Position numbers and translations under genes: made by a program. This document shows, in pieces, positions 53,358-62,146 of a DNA stretch of 64,000 nucleotides; position 1 is the first letter of the stretch; each line of letters opens with the position of its first letter. The notes beneath the pieces were generated by a model. That model worked only from the letters and a program-made list of their open reading frames with translations, was not told the origin of the DNA and did not search any database. This DNA comes from Sphingomonas sp. Lineage in GTDB: Bacteria > Pseudomonadota > Alphaproteobacteria > Sphingomonadales > Sphingomonadaceae. The stretch is taken from contig NZ_JAGHZV010000001.1 of NCBI RefSeq assembly GCF_017745215.1, positions 186,001 to 250,000 of the forward strand, given 5' to 3'.

Positions 53358-54085
53358 CCGGGATCCTTGGGCAGCGAGAGGGTGCGGAAGCGAAGGTTGA
53401 GCGCGTCGACAAGGAGGAGCTTGCCCGCGCTGTCCTCGCCGAAGGGGACGACCGCGCGGATCGCCTCGAGCGCGGCGAGGCTGCCCATCACGCCGGTGAG
53501 CGCGCCGAGCACGCCCTGTTCGGCGCAGCTCACGCCCTCGCGCCCGGGATCGTTGCCGACGAAGCAGCGGTAGCAGGGCTTGTCCGCCTCCCAGCCGCGG
53601 AAGACGCCGAGCTGGCCCTCGAACTCCGAGACCGCGGCCGAGACCAGCGGGATGCGGTGGCGCAGCGCCGCGTCCGCGACGAGCAGCCGCGTCGCGAAAT
53701 TGTCGGTGCCGTCGAGGATGACGTCGTGGCCGGCCATGACCTCGATATTGCCCGCGTCGAGGCGCGAGCGACAGGCGATGACTTCGATTTCGGAATTGAT
53801 TGCCAGTGCGCGGGCGCGGGCGCGCTCGGCCTTGGGTTCGCCGAGGTCCTCGGTGGCGAACAACGTCTGGCGCTGGAGGTTCGAAAGGTCGACGGCATCG
53901 TCGTCGACGATCGTCAGCCGGCCGACCCCGGCGGCGGCGAGATACTGGATCGCCGGCGCGCCGATTCCGCCCGCGCCGACCACCAGCACGCTCGCCGCCT
54001 TGAGCCGAAGCTGCCCGCCGCCGCCGATCTCGCGCAGGATGATGTGGCGGGCGTAGCGCTCGAGCTCGGCGTCCGAAAGGGTCAT
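53336..54085 (-). CDS. ThiF/MoeB/HesA-type adenylyltransferase
   Basis: A 249-aa E1-like enzyme: [53 protein letters not shown], and two CxxC zinc pairs (CYRC and CPSC). It activates the C-terminus of a ubiquitin-like sulfur carrier (MoaD or ThiS) by adenylation. No rhodanese domain is present. Its start overlaps dut by 4 bases. Confidence 0.9.
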   Translation of the reverse strand: MTLSDAELERYARHIILREIGGGGQLRLKAASVLVVGAGGIGAPAIQYLAAAGVGRLTIVDDDAVDLSNLQRQTLFATEDLGEPKAERARARALAINSEIEVIACRSRLDAGNIEVMAGHDVILDGTDNFATRLLVADAALRHRIPLVSAAVSEFEGQLGVFRGWEADKPCYRCFVGNDPGREGVSCAEQGVLGALTGVMGSLAALEAIRAVVPFGEDSAGKLLLVDALNLRFRTLSLPKDPGCPSCAA

Positions 54086-54531
54086 CGCGTGCCGGTGGAG
54101 CCGAACCCGCCGGCGCCGCGCGCAGTCTCGTCCAGGCTCTCGGCAAGCTCGAGCTCGGCGCGCTGGACGGGGGCGGGGACGAGCTGGGCGATGCGGTCGC
54201 CGCGGGCGATCGGGAAGGGGGCGGCGCCCAAGTTGGCGAGGATCACCTTCACTTCGCCGCGATAGTCGCTGTCGATCGTGCCGGGGGTGTTGAGGCAAGT
54301 GACGCCGTGCTTGAGCGCGAGCCCCGATCGCGGGCGGACCTGGACCTCATAGCCCGGCGGGATCGCCATCGCGAAGCCGGTCGCCACCGCATGGCGGCCG
54401 CCGGGGGGCAGGATCAGCTCCTCGGCGGCGACGACGTCCATGCCCGCGGCGCCGTCGGTGGTATAGGCGGGGAGGGGCAGGCCCTCGCCATGGGGGAGGC
54501 GCAGGACGGCGATGCGGATGGGAGGCAGCAT
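54082..54531 (-). CDS. dut: dUTP diphosphatase
   Basis: A 149-aa trimeric dUTPase: [10 protein letters not shown] (motif 1), [11 protein letters not shown] (motif 2), [16 protein letters not shown] (motif 3), [12 protein letters not shown] (motif 4) and GAGGFGSTG (motif 5, the C-terminal arm). It removes dUTP and supplies dUMP. It is downstream of coaBC, as is common in alphaproteobacteria, but with a 245-base gap. Confidence 0.97.
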   Translation of the reverse strand: MLPPIRIAVLRLPHGEGLPLPAYTTDGAAGMDVVAAEELILPPGGRHAVATGFAMAIPPGYEVQVRPRSGLALKHGVTCLNTPGTIDSDYRGEVKVILANLGAAPFPIARGDRIAQLVPAPVQRAELELAESLDETARGAGGFGSTGTR

Positions 54532-54735
54532 GGCCCCTCCCTAAGTTCGCGATTTGCGAATGTCGATCAAGCGCGGGGGGCCGGTATCAGTCGGCGCAAA
54601 ATTATTTTCGCGGCGCGTACGACGCCGATCGCCTGTCCGGTCAAAAGTCACAAGAGTCACGACCCGTGCGCGCGATTCCCGCTTCGGCTCGGCCAAATCG
54701 ACTCGGCCCGGTTCGACAGTTCAAAGAGCGACAAG

Positions 54736-54750
54736 GAACGTAAACAGAAC
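54736..54750. promoter_or_regulatory. GAAC-N7-GAAC motif (possible LexA box)
   Basis: GAACGTAAACAGAAC matches the alphaproteobacterial SOS box in its fixed positions. It lies in the coaBC-dut gap, 205 bases upstream of dut. Such a match is expected about once per strand in 64 kb by chance, so support is weak. Confidence 0.25.
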
Positions 54751-54776
54751 GAATCCTACATCACAAGCCCCTGGGC

Positions 54777-55997
54777 TCAGCCGGCGAGCGCCTCGGCGAT
54801 GCGCGCGGCGAGGCGCTCCGCGACCTGCTCTTTCGGCAGCGTCTCCCAGCTCTCGACACCCTCCGCGGTGACGAGGTGGACGGTGTTGGCCTCGCCGCCC
54901 ATCACATCGCCCGAGACGTCGTTGGCGACGATCCAGTCGGCGCCCTTGCGCGATCGCTTGGCGGTGGCGTGCGTGAGGACGTCGTTGGTCTCGGCGGCGA
55001 AGCCCACCACCAGCCGGGGCCGGCGCGGGCTGGCGGCGAGCAGCGCGAGGATGTCGGGGTTCTCGACCAGCGCGAGCGGGGGCGGGGCGCCCGAGCCGTC
55101 CTTCTTGATCTTGCGATCTGCGGGCTCGGCGCGCCAGTCGGCGACCGCGGCGACCATCACGGCGGCGTCGGCGGGGAGCGCAGCGGCAACGGCGTTGGCC
55201 ATCTCCTGCGCGGTCTCGATGTCGATGCGGTTGACCCCGGGCGGGGTGGCGAGCGTCACCGGCCCGGCGACGAGCGTGACGTGCGCGCCGAGCGTGGCGA
55301 GCGCGCCGGCGATCGCGAAGCCCTGGCGGCCCGAGGAGCGGTTGGCGATGTAGCGGACGGGGTCGATCGGCTCGTGCGTCGGGCCGGCGGTGACGAGGAT
55401 GTGGCGGCCGGTGAGCGGGCCGGGCCCGTTTCGCGGCTCGACGGGTGGGGCGGGCGCGGCGGGGAGCGAAAGCGCGGCCTGGATCGCAGCGAGGATCCGG
55501 TCGGGCTCGGGGAGGCGGCCGGGGCCGAACTCGCCGCAGGCCATCGGCCCCTCGTCGGGCTCCATCACGGTGACGCCGTCGGCGCGGAGCTGGCGGACGT
55601 TGCGCTGGGTGGCGGGGTGAAGCCACATCCGCACGTTCATCGCCGGTGCTGCGAGCACGGGCTTGTCGGTGGCGAGGAGCAGCGTGGTGGCGAGGTCGCC
55701 GGCGATGCCCGCGGCCATCTTGGCGAGCAGGTCCGCGGTGGCCGGCGCGACGACGACGAGATCGGCTTCGCGGCTGAGCTCGATATGCCCCATCTCGGTT
55801 TCGTTCTTGAGATCCCAGAGCGTGGTGTGGACCTGGTTCTCGCTGAGCGCGGCGAGCGTCATGGGCGTGACGAAATGGCTGCCCGCCTCGGTGAGCACGC
55901 AAGTGACGCCGATCCCGGCCTTGCGTGCGAGGCGGACGAGCTCGGACGCCTTGTACGCCGCGATGCCGCCGCCGACGATGAGGAGGATGCGCTTCAT
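54777..55997 (-). CDS. coaBC: Bifunctional phosphopantothenoylcysteine decarboxylase/synthase
   Basis: A 406-aa fusion. The CoaC flavoprotein part (1-180) begins ILLIVGGGIAAYKASELVR, with PAMNVRMW for FMN binding. The CoaB part (from about 190) has ILVTAGPTHEPIDPVRYIANRSSG and FAAETND. It carries out two steps of coenzyme A synthesis. The start overlaps the stop of a membrane protein gene by 4 bases. Confidence 0.96.
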   Translation of the reverse strand: MKRILLIVGGGIAAYKASELVRLARKAGIGVTCVLTEAGSHFVTPMTLAALSENQVHTTLWDLKNETEMGHIELSREADLVVVAPATADLLAKMAAGIAGDLATTLLLATDKPVLAAPAMNVRMWLHPATQRNVRQLRADGVTVMEPDEGPMACGEFGPGRLPEPDRILAAIQAALSLPAAPAPPVEPRNGPGPLTGRHILVTAGPTHEPIDPVRYIANRSSGRQGFAIAGALATLGAHVTLVAGPVTLATPPGVNRIDIETAQEMANAVAAALPADAAVMVAAVADWRAEPADRKIKKDGSGAPPPLALVENPDILALLAASPRRPRLVVGFAAETNDVLTHATAKRSRKGADWIVANDVSGDVMGGEANTVHLVTAEGVESWETLPKEQVAERLAARIAEALAG

Positions 55998-56428
55998 TGC
56001 GGATGCCTCCCGCGGCGGACCCGCCAGGCTGTGACGGAGCCGATCACGCCGAAGCCGAGAACCGTCGCCACTGCCGCGAGCCCGCGCCCGACGAAGAGCA
56101 GGGCGCCGGGAAGCGTAACCAGCAGGCCGACCAGCGCCCAGACTGCCAGCGTGCGCGGCTTCCGGCGCTCGAGCGCGGCGGCGACCAGAGTCGCAATCAG
56201 CGAGATCGGGAGTGCGACAAGCGCGGCGATGGTCAAGACCAGCGGGAGTTGATCCCACCAATTGCCGGACACGATGGTTCGATTGGGAGGGGGCAGGTAG
56301 AAGGCCTCGGTCACCCAGATGCTCACGGGCACCGCACCGATGAGGATCGGCACGATCGCTCCGGCGAGCCAGACCAGCAGCCAGGGACGGGTGCGCGGGC
56401 TGGACGGATCGGCGGCGTGATCGTTCAT
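55994..56428 (-). CDS. Membrane protein, unknown function
   Basis: A 144-aa protein with four likely membrane helices and a basic C-terminal end (WRVRRGRHPQ). It is coupled by 4-base overlaps to both neighbours. No family recognised. Confidence 0.72.
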   Translation of the reverse strand: MNDHAADPSSPRTRPWLLVWLAGAIVPILIGAVPVSIWVTEAFYLPPPNRTIVSGNWWDQLPLVLTIAALVALPISLIATLVAAALERRKPRTLAVWALVGLLVTLPGALLFVGRGLAAVATVLGFGVIGSVTAWRVRRGRHPQ

Positions 56429-57555
56429 CGCGCCAACCTGGTCACGGTGATGCGGGGCTTGCCCGGGGCGAGGCTCTGGCGGACCAGGTCGCGCAGGCCG
56501 TCGGGAACGAAGGCGAGGCCGGCGAGGAAGATCGGCGCGGGCATCAGGCCCCAGTAGAAGGTGTCGAGCCGCGCGAACAGGCCGATCGCGAGCGCATAGG
56601 CGGTCAGGAGGCCGAACATCCGCGTGCCCAGCGGATCGCGCCAGCTCGCCCAGCCGAACATCGCCAGCGCCACCAGCGGCGCCGCGGCGGCGAGCGGGAG
56701 GAGCTGGAGTGCCGTCGCGAGCGTCACCGCCTTGACGAACAGACCATAGCCCTGGAGCCCCATCCAGCCGGGCGAGGCGGGGTCGTTGGGGCCGGTCACG
56801 CCGGCGACCGCCCAGGCGTGGAAGCCGAGCATCGCGGCGAAGAGGAGGAGCGCCGCCCCCCAGCCCCAGGCCTCGCGCCGCTCGCCCTCGCGCCAGGCGG
56901 CGAGCGCCATCACCACGGCGTAGAGCGTAGCGGTCTCGCGGATCAGCATCGCGGCGAGACCGATCGCGACTGCCTCGACCCAATGGCCGGGTCGGCGGAT
57001 CGCAAGGCTCAAGGCGACGAGCAGCCCGGCCCAGACTTCGTGGAAGGCGACGAGCCCCGGCTGGATGAAGGCGAGCATCGACCCGGCGATCAGCAGCGAC
57101 GTCACCAGCCGCGGCGCCAGGCGCGGGAGCGCAGCGGCCAGGCGGAGCGCCCAGGCGAGCGCAGTCACGAAGGCGAGCAGCCAGAGCAGGTAGCGCGGCG
57201 CCCAGCCCGGCAATGCGGCGAGCACCGTGGCGAGCGCGGGGAGGCGGAAGGTGAGGAAGGGGCGCAGCGGGTAGCTGCCGGCGCGCAGGGCATCGGCGGC
57301 GGCGGTATAGTAATTGTCGCCGCCCTTCACGGCCGAGACGATCTTCTCGTAGAGCGCAAGGTCGGTCTGCTCGCTCGGCGCGCTGGTCGCGGCCTCAGCG
57401 CCGAGCGCGGCGGGTTCGGCGACGCGCAGCGCGAGGAAGCTCGCGGCGACGAGCAGCAGGAGCAGCACGAGCCCGATGCGCGCCGCCGGGCGGCGCCACG
57501 CGGCGAAGCGGCTGGGAGAGTCGAGCCAGAGGGGCAGGGGCGCAGGCGGTGCCAT
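56425..57555 (-). CDS. Polytopic membrane protein, possible glycosyltransferase-like
   Basis: A 376-aa protein with about 9 membrane helices. The first periplasmic loop contains SEQTDLALYEKIVSAVKGGDNYYTAA, a pattern found in GT-C-like envelope proteins with an early acidic loop. It is first in the unit leading to coaBC. Function not established. Confidence 0.7.
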   Translation of the reverse strand: MAPPAPLPLWLDSPSRFAAWRRPAARIGLVLLLLLVAASFLALRVAEPAALGAEAATSAPSEQTDLALYEKIVSAVKGGDNYYTAAADALRAGSYPLRPFLTFRLPALATVLAALPGWAPRYLLWLLAFVTALAWALRLAAALPRLAPRLVTSLLIAGSMLAFIQPGLVAFHEVWAGLLVALSLAIRRPGHWVEAVAIGLAAMLIRETATLYAVVMALAAWREGERREAWGWGAALLLFAAMLGFHAWAVAGVTGPNDPASPGWMGLQGYGLFVKAVTLATALQLLPLAAAAPLVALAMFGWASWRDPLGTRMFGLLTAYALAIGLFARLDTFYWGLMPAPIFLAGLAFVPDGLRDLVRQSLAPGKPRITVTRLAR

Positions 57556-57637
57556 CTGCCGCGGGGACTACACGGCCGGGCCGATGCGTGTCGAGAGGTT
57601 GGCCGGTCGGCGGGTGGTGCAAGCCGGTGCAATAAAA

Positions 57638-57725
57638 ATCGTATACGATCTAATCGCGAACGATTGACATCGCGTCGACTCGCTTCTAGATGATGCGCAC
57701 CCGATTAAATCGGACACGATCTAAT
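57638..57725 (+). promoter_or_regulatory. ohr promoter and OhrR operator region
   Basis: TTGACA (57664-57669), a 17-base spacer and TAGATG (57687-57692) form a near-consensus promoter. CCGATT-A-AATCGG (57701-57713), a perfect dyad, sits at the expected transcript start. ATCGTATACGAT (57638-57649) lies upstream, and ACGATCTAAT occurs twice (57645-57654, 57716-57725). Confidence 0.8.
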
Positions 57726-57749
57726 TAGCTCCAGCAAAGGAACCGAACC

Positions 57750-58163
57750 ATGACCGCCAAGACGCTCTTCACGGGAACCGCTCATGTCTCCGCCGGCCCC
57801 GAGGGCCGCGCGCGCACCAGCGACGGCCGCTTCGATTTCGCCCTGCCCGAGCCGCACCCGGCCGCCGAGCAGCTGTTCGCCGCCGCCTGGTCGGCCTGCT
57901 ACCTCGGCGCGATCGGCTTCGTCGCGCAGCAGCGCAAGCTCGCGCTCCCTGCGCAGCCCGAGGTCGAGACGACGGTGAAGCTGTCGCTCGGCGAGACCGG
58001 TTTCCAGCTGAGCGGCCGGCTCGACGTGACGCTGAAGGGCCTCGACCGCGACGTCGCGCTCGAGCTGATCGACGCCGCGCATGCGGTCTGCCCCTATTCG
58101 AAGGCGGTCCACGGCAACATCGAGGTCGAGACCAACCTCGTCGAAGTCGAAGCCTTCGCCTGA
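57750..58163 (+). CDS. ohr: Organic hydroperoxide resistance protein
   Basis: A 137-aa Ohr peroxidase with the two catalytic cysteines Cys50 (WSACYLGA) and Cys114 (HAVCPYS). It reduces organic and fatty-acid hydroperoxides using lipoylated partners. AAAGGA precedes the ATG. It is controlled by the divergent-free, same-strand ohrR downstream, through the operator at 57701. Confidence 0.95.
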   Translation: MTAKTLFTGTAHVSAGPEGRARTSDGRFDFALPEPHPAAEQLFAAAWSACYLGAIGFVAQQRKLALPAQPEVETTVKLSLGETGFQLSGRLDVTLKGLDRDVALELIDAAHAVCPYSKAVHGNIEVETNLVEVEAFA

Positions 58164-58211
58164 CGACCGGCCAGGGCCGGCCCGGTGCGCTTTGCTCGGG
58201 CCGGCCTGTTT

Positions 58212-58224
58212 CCGATTCGATCGG
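58212..58224 (+). promoter_or_regulatory. Second OhrR operator, before ohrR
   Basis: CCGATTCGATCGG is 11 of 13 identical to the dyad at 57701-57713. It lies 35 bases before the ohrR start, which predicts autoregulation. Confidence 0.7.
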
Positions 58225-58259
58225 AAGCGCCCTATATCGCGGCGATCCGGAGACTGTTC

Positions 58260-58706
58260 ATGACCACCAAGACTGAACCCCATCAGCCCAAGCTCGGCGA
58301 CTTCCTGTGCTTCGCCGTCTATTCGGCGAACCTGGCCTTCGGGCGCGCCTATAGGCCGCTGCTCGAGAAGCTGGGGCTGACCTATACGCAATATGTCACG
58401 CTGGTCGCGCTCTGGGAGGAGGACGGGCAGACCGTCGGCGCGCTCGGCGGGAAGCTTTTCCTCGAATCGAACACGCTGACGCCGATCCTCAAGAAGCTCG
58501 AGGCGACGGGCTATGTCGAGCGGCGGCGCGACGCCGCGGACGAGCGCCAGGTGCGCGTGAGCCTGACCGAGAAGGGCAGGCAGCTCGGCCGTGACGGGAT
58601 CGGCGGCAATTTGGTCGAGGCGACCGGGCTGGGCGAGGATTTCGTCAAGGTGCAGCAGGCGGTGGCGAAGGTGCGCGACAACCTGCTGCGATCGGTGGAG
58701 GGGTGA
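58260..58706 (+). CDS. ohrR: OhrR, MarR-family organic peroxide sensor
   Basis: A 148-aa MarR protein. The N-terminal FLCFAVYSA contains the peroxide-sensing Cys17, and Tyr31 and Tyr42 sit where OhrR needs them. The winged helix covers about residues 52-105 (LGGKLFLESNTLTPILKKLEATGYVERRRD). Oxidation of Cys17 should release it from DNA and induce ohr. GGAG lies 7 bases before the ATG. Confidence 0.92.
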   Translation: MTTKTEPHQPKLGDFLCFAVYSANLAFGRAYRPLLEKLGLTYTQYVTLVALWEEDGQTVGALGGKLFLESNTLTPILKKLEATGYVERRRDAADERQVRVSLTEKGRQLGRDGIGGNLVEATGLGEDFVKVQQAVAKVRDNLLRSVEG

Positions 58707-58733
58707 GCGACCTTCCCGCCGCTCATCTCTAAC

Positions 58734-58815
58734 CGTCATCCCGGCGAAAGCCGGGACCCAGAGCCACGAGCGACGTCCTGCTCGGCCCTGGGTCCCGGCT
58801 TTCGCCGGGATGACG
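58734..58815 (-). repeat. REP-like inverted repeat, copy 6
   Basis: Complete arms. Read on the minus strand, its core has GACGTCGCTCGTGG, so it is inverted relative to copies 1-3 and 5. It lies between the converging ohrR and DUF1501 genes. Confidence 0.9.
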
Positions 58816-58825
58816 ATTTAGGGAA

Positions 58826-60202
58826 TCAAAGGAACCCCACCCCCCAGGTCGAGGCATTGTAGTTGCCGATGTTGGGCAGCACCGTACGCATGTCGGTGTC
58901 GCTGACACCGAACCAGCGCGAGAGCGTCGCGGCATATTGGTCGACCGAGATCGTCGGGATCAGCCGGCCCGCGCCGACGTCGTCGGGGGTGTCGTGGCCG
59001 ATCGCGGGTGGGGTGCCGTAGACCCGCTTGCCCTTGACCGCGCCGCCGACGACGAAATGCATGCTGCCCCAGCCATGGTCCGAGCCATTGTCGTTGGGCT
59101 GGAGCGTGCGGCCGAAGTCCGACGCGGTGAAGCTCGTCACCTTGTCCGCCACGCCGAGCGCCGCGGTGGTATCGTAGAACGCACGCAGCGCATCGGCGAC
59201 CATGCCGACCTGGCCCGGGTGCTTCATCGCCAGGTCGTCGTGCATGTCGAACCCGCCGACCGAGGCGAAGAACACCTGGCGCTTGGCGCCGAGCTGCGAC
59301 GCCACCGCGATCATCCGCGCGATGATCTGGAGCTGGCCGCCCAGCTTGGTCGAGGGGAAGAGCCCGAAGTTCGACTCGGGCGCCGAGGCGAGCGCGCCGT
59401 TGACCTGGGTGTAGAGGTCGAGCGCGCGCTTGTTGGTGGTGGCGAGCTCGTTCTCGAACAGGTGCGAATGGCTCGCGCTCATGATCGTGCGCAGCGCCGT
59501 GCCCGCGGTGTTTGAGCCGAACAGGCTGCGCGAGCCGCGGAGCAGCGCAATCGGGCCGCCCGGCGCCATCGAGTATTGGATCGCCTGGCGTCCGGTCATG
59601 AAGACCGCGTTGCTCGCTGCGTTGATGCAGGTGAGCTGCGCGGTGCCGTTGCCGCTCTGGAACAGGTCGCCGAGCCGGCCGCCCCAGCCCGAGGTCGCGC
59701 CTTCTGGGTTGGAGGCCTGCCAGTAGCTCTGCTGGTCGTTGTGGCTGAACAGCTTGGGCGGCAGCGACGCCGAGCTCGACTGATATTGCGCCTTGGTGGT
59801 CGGCTGGAGGAGCGTGCCGACATTGAGCACCACCGCCATCTTGCCCGCGTTGAACACCGGCATCAGCGACGCCATCGTCGGCGCCAGCGCATATTGGCGG
59901 CCGCCGGCGAGCGCGACCGACGGGGTCAGCGCGGTCGCGGCGAGCGCGGCGCGGTCGTGCGCGAGCGCCGGGCGCGCGGCCTGGTAGAGCGCATAGCTCG
60001 CCGGGTCATAGGGCGGCAGCGTGTTGGCATAGTCGTTGCCGCCGGTGAGGAAGATGCAGACCAGCGCCTTGTAATCCGTGGGCGCCGCTGCCGCCGCGGC
60101 TTCGCCGATGCCGGCGAGCTGGGTGACGAAGGGCGAGGCAGCGCCCGCGACGCCGAGGGCGGCGCTGCGCTTCAGGAAGGCACGGCGGGATTCGTTCGAC
60201 AT
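58826..60202 (-). CDS. DUF1501 family protein, Tat-exported
   Basis: A 458-aa protein with a twin-arginine signal (SRRAFLKRSAALGVAGAAS). The family belongs to the alkaline-phosphatase-like/sulfatase-related fold; the segments FLTGGNDYANTLPPYD, FASVGGFDMHDDL and FTASDFGRTLQPNDNGSDHGWG are typical. It should be folded before export to the periplasm. It follows the DUF1800 gene by 10 bases, the usual pairing. Activity unknown. Confidence 0.9.
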   Translation of the reverse strand: MSNESRRAFLKRSAALGVAGAASPFVTQLAGIGEAAAAAAPTDYKALVCIFLTGGNDYANTLPPYDPASYALYQAARPALAHDRAALAATALTPSVALAGGRQYALAPTMASLMPVFNAGKMAVVLNVGTLLQPTTKAQYQSSSASLPPKLFSHNDQQSYWQASNPEGATSGWGGRLGDLFQSGNGTAQLTCINAASNAVFMTGRQAIQYSMAPGGPIALLRGSRSLFGSNTAGTALRTIMSASHSHLFENELATTNKRALDLYTQVNGALASAPESNFGLFPSTKLGGQLQIIARMIAVASQLGAKRQVFFASVGGFDMHDDLAMKHPGQVGMVADALRAFYDTTAALGVADKVTSFTASDFGRTLQPNDNGSDHGWGSMHFVVGGAVKGKRVYGTPPAIGHDTPDDVGAGRLIPTISVDQYAATLSRWFGVSDTDMRTVLPNIGNYNASTWGVGFL

Positions 60203-60212
60203 CGCGGGCTTC

Positions 60213-61973
60213 CTATTTGAGCGTGATATATTCGGGCGCGGACATGGCGAGCAGCACCGCGATGCCGATGCGGCTCGCGGGATCGGTGCTGCTGTCGACC
60301 GCGGCCTTGATCTGCGCGACCGTTGCGGCGCTGATCTGGTTGGCGGCGAGGAGGACGTTGACTTCGTCGACCAGCGCCTGGCTGTTGCTCGCCTTGCCGG
60401 TGAGCGCGGAATAATCGGCGCGGACGTCGCCGACCGCATTGCCCACCAGGTTCACCAGATAATTGACATAGGCGACGACGCTCAGCTCGTTGTTGAGCTG
60501 GAACTCGGGGCCGACCAGCCCCGCCGTGGCGATCGCGCTGTTGGGCGGGACATAGCCGGGGCGGAAGAAGTTGAAGACCGAGGTGCTGCGCCCGGGCGAC
60601 TGGTTGACGCGCGTGGTAGCGCTGCCGGTGTCGCCGATCGCCCATTGGTCCGACGCCGAGGCGGCGCCGAACGCGCGCGCCCAGTTGGTGATGCGGATCA
60701 TCGGCTCGCGCAGCTTGCCGGCGCGCGTCTCGGTCGCCGAGGGATCGTTCCGCGCCTCGCTGTCGAGCAGGATCGCGCGGACCACGGCCTTGAGGTCGCC
60801 GCGCACGCCCGCGCCGTTGTTCGCGAACACCGCGGCGATGCGGCCGACATAGGCGGCCGAGGGGTTGCTGGTGACGAGCCGCTGGATCAGCTGCTTCGAG
60901 ACGAAGGGCGCGACATTGGCGTGATTGAAGATCGCGTCGAGCGCGATCTTGCGCGCCGTCGTGCCGTCGACCCCGGCGGGAACGGTGGTGCCGAGGAAGC
61001 TCGAGGTGCCGGTCTCGCGATTGGTCTCGTTGAGCACCAGCGGCATGCGCACGCGATCGGGCGTGGTATTGTCGGTCGTCGCCAGCGTGAGCCCGGTGAA
61101 GACGCGCGCGAGCTGCGACACGTCGGTCTGGGTATAGGTCTCGATCGGCTTGCCGCCCGAGAGCTTCTGCGACCCGTCCATGTTGAGCTGGTAGAGGCCG
61201 ATGGTGAAGAGCTGCATCAGCTCGCGCGCGAAATTCTCGTCGGGAAGCGAGCCCTTCGCCGGATTGGCCTTCTTGTTGCCCAGGCAGGTGAGGTAGGATG
61301 ACATCGCCGGATTGGTCGCGATCCGCTCCATCAGCGTGCGGAAATTGCCGAAGGCATTGTCGAGCAGCAGGTCGACATAGCCGGCCATCGCGAACTGGCG
61401 CCAGCTGACCTGGATGTCGTCGATGCCGACCACCATCAGCTCGAGCAGCGCCATTGCGACGCGCTGGCGGAGCTGGTCGCGGCCGCCGATGAGCTGGCGC
61501 CACATCGAGATGTCGAAGCCGTCGACGCCGCTGCGATACTGGACGTCGCGATAGCCCTTGGCGACGAGCCAGTCCCAGTGCGTCTGGCCGCGCGCGGTGG
61601 CGAACTGCGCGTCGAGCCAGCCGGCATAGCCGCGCGCCTGGACGTCGGCGATGTCGAGCCCGCTGCCGCCCATCGTCGCCTGCGCGAGGAAGCGGCTCGC
61701 CTGGGCGCGGCTGATGTTGGTGGCGGGCGCCGCGGCGGGGGTGGGCGAGCCGGTCACCTTCACCACGCCGCTGCCCGAGCCGCTGCTCGAATCCGACGCG
61801 GCGAGCGCGACGGCGCTGATGGTGATGCCCAGGCCAGCGGCAAGGCCGGCTCCCACTGCTACCCTGCCTTGCGAGCTCGGGGCCTCGCCGGCGCAATCGC
61901 CGGCCACTTCGACGCGCTGATCCACAACTGCCACCCTGTTGCGGCCGCTTGGTCGCCACCGGGAGGGCAGCAC
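60213..61973 (-). CDS. DUF1800 family protein, exported
   Basis: A 586-aa protein with ASRFLAQATMGGSGLDIADVQARGYAGWLDAQF near the start of the domain, RQRVAMALLELMVV, PDENFARELMQLFTIG, and an RMPLVLNETNRETGTS region. An internal hydrophobic stretch (about 39-58) after a charged lead looks like a signal anchor or late signal peptide. The start is uncertain: GTG at 61973, or in-frame GTGs 14 and 17 codons later. It pairs with DUF1501, as in many bacteria. Confidence 0.85.
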   Translation of the reverse strand: MLPSRWRPSGRNRVAVVDQRVEVAGDCAGEAPSSQGRVAVGAGLAAGLGITISAVALAASDSSSGSGSGVVKVTGSPTPAAAPATNISRAQASRFLAQATMGGSGLDIADVQARGYAGWLDAQFATARGQTHWDWLVAKGYRDVQYRSGVDGFDISMWRQLIGGRDQLRQRVAMALLELMVVGIDDIQVSWRQFAMAGYVDLLLDNAFGNFRTLMERIATNPAMSSYLTCLGNKKANPAKGSLPDENFARELMQLFTIGLYQLNMDGSQKLSGGKPIETYTQTDVSQLARVFTGLTLATTDNTTPDRVRMPLVLNETNRETGTSSFLGTTVPAGVDGTTARKIALDAIFNHANVAPFVSKQLIQRLVTSNPSAAYVGRIAAVFANNGAGVRGDLKAVVRAILLDSEARNDPSATETRAGKLREPMIRITNWARAFGAASASDQWAIGDTGSATTRVNQSPGRSTSVFNFFRPGYVPPNSAIATAGLVGPEFQLNNELSVVAYVNYLVNLVGNAVGDVRADYSALTGKASNSQALVDEVNVLLAANQISAATVAQIKAAVDSSTDPASRIGIAVLLAMSAPEYITLK

Positions 61974-62146
61974 GGCCGTTCTGTCGGATTCGGAGTTACC
62001 GGCGAATCAATGAGATTCTCTTAAACGCCATTTCGTGCAGGTAATGATTCTCGGGATTTTTTCCCGATATGAAACAGTCATTTACGTGTCATATAAAGAA
62101 AGCTTTATATCATGATTGACGCGAGCGGCCGCGCGTGCGATCTGGC
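61974..62146. promoter_or_regulatory. AT-rich divergent promoter region (DUF1800 / metE leader)
   Basis: The 473-base gap between DUF1800 and metE begins with this AT-rich stretch. It holds a hairpin TCGGGA-TTTTT-TCCCGA (62051-62067) and a possible plus-strand promoter, TTTACG (62081-62086) with TTATAT (62105-62110, spacer 18), upstream of the riboswitch. The rest of the gap is described in the next two entries. Confidence 0.5.

Noticed and set aside
54554..54690. Short open frames in the coaBC-dut gap, including a 39-codon GTG frame on the minus strand
   Set aside because: No convincing ribosome site or recognisable sequence; likely chance.
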